Source: Eudorina sp. 2006-703-Eu-15 (taxonomy: Eukaryota > Chlorophyta > Chlorophyceae > Chlamydomonadales > Volvocaceae). From it: a DNA stretch of 64,000 bases. Location: NCBI GenBank assembly GCA_003117195.1, contig BDSI01000170.1:124001-188000 (forward strand), in the 5' to 3' direction. A program made the position numbers and the translations under genes. The notes beneath the pieces are model-generated. The model was given only the letters and a program-made list of their open reading frames with translations, did no database searches and was not told the origin of the DNA. This document shows, piece after piece, positions 25,701 to 37,600 of the stretch. Each line of letters opens with the position of its first letter. Position 1 is the first letter of the stretch.

Positions 25701-28611
25701 CATAGGCGTCCTGGCCAACCACCTTTAATCATAGTGCAGATAGACTTTGAGAAGGCGTCCAACAAAGTTCCACGTGAACTATGTGGTTTCGTCTGCAAGA
25801 GAGGTGCGTTGGTGGTCCGATGTTGGAGGCGCTAAAAAAAGCTTACGAAAACGTGTACATGGTAATGAAGGTCAACGGAAAGGTTGGGGTGAGTTCGAGT
25901 CAGGGCGTAAAACAGGGGTGCCCCCTGTCCACCAAGCTGTCCGGTCTCTTCATCGAAACGCTCGCTAACCTGATCGATACGCACGATGTGGTGACAGCCA
26001 CAGCGCACAAGCGCGACGCGCCCGTAGTGAACGGTAGGCGCGTCTATATTTTGTTGTACGCGGACGACTTCAGCCTTCTGGGAACTACACCTGAACGTAT
26101 TGGATTGTGAAGCGTTCGGTATGTGCCCAAATGTGACGAAGTGCGAACGGTTGGTTTTTGCTCATGATGTTTCTAGGCGCCTAGTGGTTAGTGTGTGAGA
26201 TGCTTTCTTTGGCGGGTCAGGTGATACCGGCTAAGGACAGTCCGCGTTACCTCGGATTGGTTTAAACCAATTTACGGCCCCCTGAGGGATTTCAGCGCCT
26301 GCCGCCAATCAAGAGCTCTTCGACCTGGCCCGTTCTGCTACGTTCTCGCTGTCTGTGAAGCTGAACAAGCTGAAACTGTTCGCCCCTGATATACGGATGC
26401 GTTGTTTCACTACTCAAGTGCGTGCAATACTGTTGTACGGGTGCGAGGCATGGGGCCCTCTGTGCTTGCGGAAGCCCTGGAACGGGTGGGAAGACGTCGT
26501 GATGGAAATAATTTGGCGAAGGGTCTGTTCGAAGCGTGCCTGCGCGATGATGCAGTTCAGTTGCAAATCTTGTATATGCGTCAAATCGTGGGTGCCGGCC
26601 GACCAGCCCATTTGCGGAGTTAGCGCAGCTTCCCGTTCATTATTACATCTCGAAGCAAATAATTGATTTTTGGAACCGTGTCTGGAAGCAGCAAAGCTCA
26701 GTCGCGTACACGGTCTTGCGTGCCGAGTTAGTTGATGCCCCACTATGGCGACGGGTGACCGCGTTAAAGTCGCGTTGTGTCGCGTATGGCCGCGTTGGGG
26801 AGCGTTAGGTGCGTTTAGGCGCGTATGTCCTTGCTTATGTAACGCAAACTTGGAAGCTTCCAACGCACAACGGCAGGAAGTTGAAGCAAACAAGTTGTTT
26901 CACTGAGATCTCAAGTTGTATCGTTTCATTACCTTTATCATTGCCATTCTATGTCGGAATTTAAAGGTTCCGATGAGTTTCATGGCACCCCTATTTGCGA
27001 TTCGGCTAACGCGTGTATACGCATTTCATACGCAGCCATGAAGCTTGCGTACGCTTGATGCGTATGGTCGCGTTACTATGGTGGCATGACGCGACTTTTC
27101 AGTCACGCGTATCGTACAATACGCACGGACACTTGGCGTAAGGCATAAGCATACCGACTAGGGCAAGATACGCAGTTGCAGGTGCTGTAACATGTCATGA
27201 GCATTCATCCGCTTGTATACAGTTTACTAGGGTGCGCCACTGGCTGGTACTTGTCGCTTGCTGTTCATAGTGGCCATGTGCTTGCGTACATAAAGCTTTG
27301 CGATATGTTTAGGCATACAAGAATATGCATTCCGGTTCTGCTGGTGTTGTCCTGCTGGCGGCGAGCATGTATGGCCGCACTGTCCGGTGGAGCTCAGGGA
27401 AAGCTAAATCATCCTCAGACGTTCCGAGGGTTACCTCTGAGCAGCAGCTGCAGCTGTTTGTTAACCTTCCAAATGGGAAGACAGTCACGGGCCCTCACCC
27501 ATCCCGAATGGAAAGGGTGGGGGGCCTCTAGGGTTTGCGGGTTCTCTCGTTTCTGGAATGTGACGTCTGGAGCGGATTGCCGCAAGACTGTGATGATATC
27601 GATAAGCGTGTTGATCGGTTGCTGAACACCTCGAAGGCCCAATTGTGACAGCTGTAAGCACAAAGGCGTAACCCGGGATGACTCGGGGCTGTAAGCCTGG
27701 CTTACAACAGCCATGAGGAAGCAGTTGATGAACGGTTGGGAACATGTGCGCCTTGGGGTTTTGCCTGAGGGTTTTCCCTCAGATGGTAGCTGCCGGGAAT
27801 CCAGATGTTGAAGTACGAGCATTGGATGGGCTTGCCGTTTACAGGCGCGGCAGCCGTGATGTGGCCGCCTCGTGCAACGGTATTTGTTCCCTGCACCGCA
27901 AGCTAATGCAGTTTCGGTTGTCTTGCTGGGCGCTGGAGGCGAACAGAGGGCGTGGGGGCAGACACCGTGTACCTAGGGAACAGCGGGTCTGTCGTTGCTG
28001 TAGAGTTGAAGGTCAGGTCGAGGATGAAAAACATGTCTTGCTAGTTTGTCCGGTGTACGGCAGTATTCGCGCGGAGGAGGGTTCCCCCCATTTCACTACC
28101 ACGCTGGAAGCCATGGCCTGGGACCCGGCTGGGTTATTAGCAAGGCTTTTGGAGCGCATGTGCGCCCACCGCAACTCAATTGTCCCCTTTGGACGATCGT
28201 AGTCTCCTTTTTATCCCTGATAGTGCACTGTCATGCGCGTGCTTTTAGGTGTTTTTCGCGTGCCCTTGGGCCTACGGCTTGTATGGGTAGTTGCACAGGT
28301 ATGGGATTATGCAACCCCACCCATGTAACACACTCACACACACGCACGCACGCACGCATGCATGCACGCATGCACGCATGCACGCATGCACGCATGCACG
28401 CATGCACGCATGCACGCATGCACGCATGCACGCATGCACGCATGCACGCATGCACGCATGCACGCATGCACGCATGCACGCATGCACGCATGCACGCATG
28501 CACGCATGCACGCATGCACGCATGCACGCATGCACGCATGCACGCATGCACGCATGCACGCATGCACGCATGCACGCATGCACGCATGCACGCATGCACG
28601 CATGCACGCAT

Positions 28612-28654
<43 letters not shown>

Positions 28655-31600
28655 CCACGCATGCACGCACGCACGCACGCACGCATGCACGCAACCCTAT
28701 AACCATAAATTTTATATTATTGGGGATGTTCGGGGCAGATAAGGACACAAGGGTGGGACAAACAACCCGGCCCTGCCGCGGCTTGAGCAAGGGTCGTGCA
28801 CGACCCTTGCTTGCTCAAGGGTATCGCAGCCGCTGCAAGCTAGGCCCCCAACACGCTGTTCAGCCCCGGAAACGGGCGCAACTGCGCTTCTGGACCTCTC
28901 CACACCCATACTGTTTGTGGCCACACTCAGGCGGCCCCGGTGTGGATGCAAGGGTCCCCTGTCTGCTCCCATGCCTCCCTGTTAGGATGCAACTCTGCCC
29001 CACAACCGACCGCTGCCGAGCCTATCATTGCACCCGCCAGGCCAGGGAAATGATGTGACTGTCCGGACCTCTTGGCCTTGTCAGAATGGCAATAATACGA
29101 TGATCCGGGGCTATCGGTTGGGCCTACCTGGGGCCACATCGGATGTCCCTGTCTGTCCCAGTTGAAAGCAAACGCATTCAACACATGTACATTACCGTAC
29201 ATAAATATATGGTGCAACCCCCCTCCCCCGCCCCCCGCTAACCCCGCCTGCTTCATCACCTACTCTGGTGGAGGGCATGTCCTTGTCCATCTTGAGATCG
29301 CTGATGAGGTACCTGATCAGATCCATGTTGCCTCCGTAGCAGGCGTAGTGAAGGAGTGTAAAGCCGTCCTGGGATGCATGCAGTGGTTGAGGGTCCGTCC
29401 ACATAATTACAACGGATACATTACAACTCTATAATAACGAATGAACGTGGAATGGCCATACATTACATAGAGCCATAACGTTTGTATCGTCGGTTGGCAT
29501 ATAGACACGATCGCGATGATATAGGTGATAGATGCTTGAGCAACCGAACCCGCTGAAGTCAACAACTGGCTGAGATTGTGCAACAATATTTGTTGAGACG
29601 CACTGCTATGTACATTCTGAAAATGCAAAGTTACGAATGAACATGTTGGCGACTGAGAGCCCCATACCAGCCCCGCCCGTCATCATCGATCATCATGACA
29701 TGCTTTTACTTATATACGAATGTTGCCCACTGATCAGTCATGACAAATGATCAGCTGCTGCCGGGTCCGGGTGCAGAATTTGCAACTGACCTTGTCCTCC
29801 CTGTCCTTGTTCGCCCCCGCAGACAGCAAGAACCGAACCACCTCCAAACAGGGTGGCTATCTTAAGATATGAATATATATTCGGCCGAAAATCTTGAGTT
29901 TTGATAGATACTTTCCCTCGGGAGAAAAATGAGGTTTTAGATACTCATGGCCTCTCGCGCGGGGAAGAGCCCCCTTGAGTAGATAAAATGCCGGCAAAAG
30001 CTCCCTCCGACAGATACTTTCAGCACGATTGGGCAAGGAGTATCTCCGGCCGTAGATACTCTGTAAAATAAGATAGCCACCCTGCCTCCAAATGACCTTT
30101 TTCAGCCGCGCAAAGCAGTGGTGTTGCACCGGACTGTATTTTCAGACAGGGAACCAAGCAGTGATCGTAGCATGCACAGAGTACAGATTGTGTCACGAGT
30201 CCTGATGATGTGGATTGTCGAATGAGTACACAGATATACATATTAGGGTGTCAGAGTACAAATGCAGTGTTGAAGTATAGTGTTATAGTGGCTATCTTAA
30301 GTAATAAACAGATGTATGTTTTTATGTACGAGCCGCAATCCGCGCGGAAATCTTTTTTTTCTCCGGACCCACAGCCCTTGCGAGATTTGACGGATGTATT
30401 AAACGCTGTACATAAATAGCCGGAAGTATTGTTTTTCAGACTACGGACAAGGCCTGAAATCAGCAGGTGCACGAGAGACACACCTGGCTTCCGCAAAAGC
30501 ACTTATCTAGCATATCCTTGGTGCACTTGCACGGATGGAGCGAGAAATGTTTTTGCGAGCAAGGCTGCCATGGTATTTATTTACAAATTATTATTGCTTG
30601 CAAGGTAATCCTGGCAATTATCTGAGAGCTTTGCGAGGTCATTAATGATGAATTTTTATTTTTTTATGGGTTAATTTAATGTAACCGTTACAAGGTGGAC
30701 CCGTATCCCCACCGGGTGTTCCAACGGGCCCAGATGGGTTGTTATATATTATAAGCGTCGGTAATGTACCGGCGCAATCACGAAACAGCTAACGTAAACC
30801 TGCCGCACTCGCACACCCCCCGCTAACCCCGCCTGCTTCATCACCTACTCTGGTGGAGGGCATGTCCTTGTCCATCTTGAGATCGCTGATGAGGTACCTG
30901 ATCAGATCCATGTTGCCTCCGTAGCAGGCGTAGTGAAGGAGTGTAGAGCCGTCCTGGGGTGCATGCAGTGGTTGAGGGTCCGTCCACATAATTACAACGG
31001 ATACATTACAACTCTATAATAACGAATGAACGTGGAATGGCCATACATTACATAGAGCCATAACGTTTGTATCGTCGGTTGGCATATAGACACGATCGCG
31101 ATGATATAGGTGATAGATGCTTGAGCAACCGAACCCGCTGAAGTCAACAACTGGCTGAGATTGTGCAACAATATTTGTTGAGACGCACTGCTATGTACAT
31201 TCTGAAAATGCAAAGTTACGAATGAACATGTTGGCGACTGAGAGCCCCATACCAGCCCCGCCCGTCATCATCGATCATCATGACATGCTTTTACTTATAT
31301 ACGAATGTTGCCCACTGATCAGTCATGACAAATGATCAGCTGCTGCCGGGTCCGGGTGCAGAATTTGCAACTGACCTTGTCCTCCCTGTCCTTGTTCGCC
31401 CCCGCAGACAGCAAGAACCGAACCACCTCCAAATGACCTTTTTCAGCCGCGCAAAGCAGTGGTGTTGCACCGGACTGTATTTTCAGACAGGGAACCAAGC
31501 AGTGATCGTAGCATGCACAGAGTACAGATTGTGTCACGAGTCCTGATGATGTGGATTGTCGAATGAGTACACAGATATACATATTATGGTGTCAGAGTAA

Positions 31601-34600
31601 AAATGCAGTGTTGAAGTATAGAGTTATAGTGGCTATCTTAAGTAATAAACAGATGTATGTTTTTATGTACGAGCCACAATCCGGAAATGTTTTATTCTCC
31701 GGACGCACAGCCCTTGCGGGATTTAGGGGGTCCGCTCGAGGCCCGTAGAGACAACAAGGGGCCCGACCAAACTGCACCTTAGTTAGGGCGCCAAGTGGGC
31801 AAGGACTGGAGCCAGCTGGAGAAATGGAGGTCGAGGTAAGCACTAATTATGTTGTCTTTTTCCGATTAGTGTTGTGTTTTGGCCGCTGGAGCGGTGTGGT
31901 GGGGCAGAGAAGGTAGACCAAACGACATGGTGGACCGCTAGCGGAAGCTGCAGACATCGAGCGGTATTGCATCTTCGCGACTAGGCATAGAAATGATACA
32001 GAAGAGCCTGCAAACGGACGGCCTAGGCAGAACGGGACCATAATCCGTCATTTGCGCGCCATGTTGACTGGGGTCGCCGGCTCGAGCCCACTCCCCACCC
32101 CCTTGCAACGAAACAATTTGAGATGTGGTTGTCAACCAGGAACCCTCAAGCAGGCATCGGGTCCCCAGGATGGAGCACCGCGTCAACCCGCCAGCGATCG
32201 AGCTAACACGCCGTCCCGACACCCATTCCCGTAGAGACCGACCGAGGCCGCCGCCGGATCGGACACCGCGGTAGCCGAACAGTTAACCGACGCGTCAAGG
32301 CGAGCAGGCTCACTGCGGGCCGCCCTCGAGTGAGGCACAGGACCGACGGGCCGACCCCACAGAGGACGCAAGCGCCCCCACCCTTTAGCGCCCGGCGTGA
32401 CGGGGCCTAGGGGGAAGGGGCACCCGACTTGCACATCGCCACCTGACGAACTCAGGATCGCAGCGAGCATATAATACCGAAGCCGGGTCGGCGCGAACCG
32501 CCACCCGAGCTGCGCTCCCCTCCGTACTGACCCGACGAACTCGGGGCCGGGACTCGACGCGAAAAAACAAATACCGGGCAGTACCCGATCAGTTGCACCA
32601 CCGCCTGACGAACTCAGGCAGACGGGCAAGCCATGCGATTAGAGGCCGGACTGGCGCGAACCGCCATCGGCCCCGATCTCCCCCCCCCCGACGAACTCGG
32701 GACGGGGGGTCCGCGCAAATCTGGAACGCAACCGACTCAACCCCGCTCGGCCGGGACCTGCTATCACAGGGTGCCGATAGCGGAGGGGGACGACTCCTCC
32801 GCAGCGGTCGCAGTATGAAGGCGACACCCGGCACGTCAACCAGACGGCAGCAGAACCCGCCTACGAAGCGGCGCGCGGCGGGAGAAGCCGGCACCTCAGC
32901 GGCGGGTGCGACCACAGCTGCACCCCAAGGAGCGCCGGCCACCACCGCAGCCGCAACGAGCGATGGGGCCGGCGCGGCGAGGGTGGCCGGAGATGGAACG
33001 AGGCTCGAGGGTACCGTGGCGAGTGAAACTCGAGCCACGGCTGCCGTACGCGAGGTGGAGGATGCGCTGCCGCGGGGCGAGACCGGAGCCCATCCGGACG
33101 CAGGCCCCGAAGGTGTACGGATGGGGCACAACGGGGCGCAAGCAGGCCCCCACAATGGAAGCGGGAGCCGCGGCACGGCCGAACTCCCGGATCGACTACA
33201 GGCGGCCCCACCGGCTGCCAATCACCCGACGCATTCGCCCCAAGACCGTCGCCCCGTGGGACTGGGCAGTGCGTCACCGCTGGTGACCCGCTCGGTTCAG
33301 ATTGTGGCGTCCCCGGGGTTCCGGTCCCCGGCACGGCTCAGGAGGCGTTGGGACACTCCCGGCCGGGCAGCAGGCCAGACGGCACAGCTACAGGCCGGCG
33401 CGGAGGTGGGCGCCGGGGCCATGGGGCCGACGGGGCCCACAGCCGCCCAACTAAATCTCTGCGGGGCCTTCGCGGCAGCAGCGCCGGGAGCACCAGGACT
33501 GGCATGGCACCCAGGCCAGGGCGGCGGAATGGAAGCTCTGGGGCCCACGGGCGGCGGTGCTGGGTACGGCAACGCGGCTGTACATCCCCTAACCGCCGTC
33601 GCGAAGTGGGGGCTGTACCATGGACTCCAGCACCGCACTTCTGATGTGGAAATACAACAAGCTCACGGAACCATAACTGTCAAATCATACATTTCGCATG
33701 TATAATAAGGTTCACATTTTCTGTGTACAAGCTCCCAGTGACAAACTCTCGATTATGGCATATACTCGGCATGATTGATTATTAACGACGGACCTTGTCG
33801 GCTCCGTCCTTGTCAGCCCCCACGAAAAGCAGGTACTTGACGGCGTCCAAGCGGCCTTCCTCAGCCGCGCAAAGCAGCGGTGTTGTGCCAGTCTGTGCGG
33901 TTGTGAGTAAAGGGAGGGGGTTACATACCAACTAATACGATACTTAAACCTAAAACCTATTTATAATACTAATAATAATAATAATAATAATAATAGTATC
34001 ATTAATATTACATTACACAATCAAATTATGATTATTAAGCTGACCACAGTGATACGGGAAACGCTATTTTCACTCAATTAGCTCCAAAAACTCAAAGTTC
34101 TCCGCGCTGCGGGCACCATTTGCCCCGCAATTTGGCCCGTTGAGAAGGGATAGAAGGGAAAATTCGCCCCACCGCACCCAATGAAAGCGGCGTGAAACAG
34201 AGCTGTGGAGACGGAGGCGATGTGCGGAAATAGTCGCCCGCTGTTCAGGACAACACCAGATGAAAGACAGTGCTGAGTTCATGTTGAGGGAAGGAATGCC
34301 ACAGCAACCAGAGTGGGCATGGCGAATCCCTACCAACTCATAGGGGGTCTGACAGGCTCTGACAGGCCAGCCTGTCAGGAAATGTTAGCCTGACAGCTTT
34401 AGCCAACATTTCTGCCGCTGTTATTCGCTGTTCAATAGGTATCGCCTGAGCTCTGACAGTTTCCAGCAATGTCAGTGACGGTCGCAATGGCTTGGCTGTG
34501 ACAGGCTGTCAGTGGCTGTTTGGGCGGTGTCCAATGCTGTTACCCACAGGGGAGGAGGTATGATGCCTAATGTTGACATCTTATAACAACATGAATGTAT

Positions 34601-37600
34601 GTGCTCCTTAGCGTTGGTGGAGGCTGTCAGTTACATTAAATCTACAGGGATAAGGAGCCGGTTTTTTCGAGGACACTGCACGTGGCTGTCCTTTTACTCA
34701 CTGGGTGAAATGCAACACGAACAATTAAGGTGTACTGTGTCCAACATCATTCCCTGTGCTGGCTTGGCTTTATCCACTTCTGGGGGTTCCACCCTCTGCG
34801 TGCTGTGCCTATCCCTTTGGTATATTGCCCCGCTGTGCGCCTCTGCTTGCTTCGGTGACTGTCTGGGTGGGGTCATGACCCGGTGTGTTTTTGTTTGCGG
34901 AGTTGAGGTGTGGATGGAGGTGTCTTGCCGCCTTGTCGGTGGCTGGGGACTGGCGGCCTGCTGGGCTTGTCCTGGTATACACTATATACACCGGTGCGTG
35001 ATCCCTTTGAGGCGGGTCCCTTTGAGGCGGGTCCGCTGTATGTAACGTTCATTCATTCATTCATTCAGCATTATGCCTTTTTGTGCACCGGACTGACAGC
35101 CACGTCGTTAGCCCAAGGCAGTAGCAAAAGCAGCCACAGCAATAAACAGCCTAAACAGCCCCATGTCTGATGAGGCACTTAGGACAGCAGCCAGGTCAGC
35201 AGCCGCACGCCCACAGCAGCAGAAGCAGACATACTCACACATATATGCTTAGGGACACTTAGGAGCTAACGCATTTATCCAGCAGGTCCTCAGCCGAAGG
35301 CAGTAGCATAGCAGCAGCCGGCGGCGGCGGCCACTCCCACACACAGCTCCATGTACTTATGAGCCGCTAAAAACATCAGCAGCTAGGTCAGCATCCGCTC
35401 ATGGCAGTAGCAGCTGCAGAAGCGCCCAGACATACAAAGCCCTGTGTCTAAGACAGTTAGGGTTTCAAGGGGCAGCTACGGTCGGTGTTCATTGGGTGAT
35501 GAGGGACGGATGCTCGCTCCACCTTCCCCGTGCGTGCTTGATACGTCTGGACGGATGGGAATCCCGCCCGATGCTGTGACCATCCCTATCCTTTGCTTGG
35601 TAGTGTTGTCCCGTTGGTTTCGATCTATTGCTGTATGTTCAGCTAGTTCAGCATGTTAGGAATCAATGACGCCCCAGAAATAAAACACTACAACGCCAGC
35701 AGAAGTTACAGCTCTGCCAGCGGCTTGTCAAGTATTGTATTACTCACATTCTTGATTGAATTAAATGAAGGTTTCGGGTGGCTCGGGATGCTTATTTCGT
35801 TCGTTCATGAGGGCACTTTCCGGGTGCAGTTCCTCGCCACTTCAATATTAGGAATGTAGCCAAAATGATTATCTTAATTCCAACTTCATGTGCCAGCTTT
35901 GTTGCCCTTTGAGTTTGTGCATAGAGTTAAAAGCGTACGTACGATCGCGACTTCCAGTCGTGATCGTACAGAGCTTGTCAGGAAGCTATTTAATTGCAGA
36001 CAGGCATACTTTACATCTTTTTAGTACTGATATCTCTGTCGTAATTATACATAAACGAAACCTACCGATCAAACCCAGGGAAAGCTGCTGGCCTGCCAGT
36101 TTCGCGAAAAAAACGATTAGAGTCCGACTTATCCAATATGCTATTCTAAATCAATCAATTATAGGAATAAAGGATGCAACGACAACATCGACGGCACATT
36201 GTTTACTGACACCGAGCTGTTCAAATTTACCATTGAAATTCAAATCTGCCATTGGCATGCCGACGCCGTTGATTCCTGCCTACGTTGATTTCTGATCAGT
36301 GTTTGAAATTATTGTTTCTATGTTTGCTGTCTTCTCTCAGGAAGGACGGGCGAGCCATCATGCTTAACTCCGTCTGTCTCTTCGACACAGGGAAGCGAGC
36401 AAGAGCGAGGCAGGTACGCGGCCATTACTTCTGTATCTGCTCGGTTATGCCATATTGTATTACGTTTGGTCTTTCCCATGGCGCTGTGAGCAGTATTGCC
36501 TGACTCTTTGCCACGCTACCCTTCCTTCGTTCGGTGTTGCCTGTACAGAGGCGCGAAAGGTGCGCGCGGCTAGCCAAGTGAGGTGTTGCAGTTTTGGTTA
36601 CAGAAGATGGTGAGCGACCGACCTTGACTAACAGAGGTGAGTAGTGTAGGCGCCCTTATTAGGGTTCATGGTTACTCCACTAGTCATGCTAGCTTGTCAC
36701 ACTCGCTCTTCGTTCCTCCTCAATCTCTGATTCTAAAAATTGTGTATGTGATGCATCTCGCTATATGTGCTTGACTAGGTACGTACATACGTGGCCAGAA
36801 GTTCACACAAGGCATCTCATTGGTAAGAAGGTAGGGGTACAGCGGATCAGAGCAGATAACACAAGCAGGCGGGGAGCGAGGACTATCCAGCTTGCTTGGC
36901 ACCGGCCCAATAATGAATCTGGTCCCGTTGGGCCCCGTTGGAACGACTGCTAACGGACTACCTTGTAACGGTTGCACACTGGAGATGAACCAACGACCCC
37001 CTTGATGTGTGTGTGCACCCCAAGTCGGTGATCTCTGCAATCCGAAACAGGCTTGCTTGTGTCCCTCAGCTGCGGGGCCGATTGTTGTGCTCCTCACTTC
37101 CAGCAGGCAACTCACCCGCCCAGATAGAGTAATAATTTGTTATGCCGTCTCTCGCTCGTCACTGTGCCGAACACAGGCTCACCCCAGGTGGTCGCAATTG
37201 GCGGGCGTGTGTTGATTGGATAGCCATACATGGTGATTTGATTTGGCGGTCCACCTGCTGCCTGTTGTGAGATGGATCCACGGTCTACTTCGTTATGCTG
37301 TGGCAGATGAGGATTATTGACGTACAACTGTGCGTGTGGTTCAAGCAGGGGTGAAGGGTGTCACACTGCTCATGGTATACTTGTTTCGGTTAATGTGTTG
37401 GAGATGGCGATGTTACCACACAGCAGGATAGCGTCTTGTGTGCTATGGCTCCACACACCCATCGAACACTTAACGATACATGGTGCGTGTGTGCTCTATG
37501 CGCTGGCTGGCAGTGAACACATCATGTGGTATATATAAATGTAAAGCTCGATCTGTATCTTGACTGTTTGCATATGCACCAATATTGCCTATCTTTGGCT

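Larger units (their letters stand above)
29231..30385. repeat. Segmental duplication, left copy (with MITE)
   Basis: Near-identical to 30817-31722 apart from the 236-bp MITE. Each copy holds one class A and one class B ankyrin exon. Confidence 0.9.
30817..31722. repeat. Segmental duplication, right copy
   Basis: Direct repeat of the preceding block. The similarity ends inside the phrase CACAGCCCTTGCG; beyond it the GC-rich insert begins. Confidence 0.9.

Noticed and set aside
26640..27200. Possible MITE inside the LINE (GCGTATG/CGCG-rich stretch)
   Set aside because: I could not find matching inverted ends or a target duplication; left as an unexplained stretch.
28046..28790. Long Ala/Cys/His/Met/Thr/Arg repeat frames on both strands
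   Set aside because: Direct translation of the (CACGCATG)n microsatellite, open in several frames at once.
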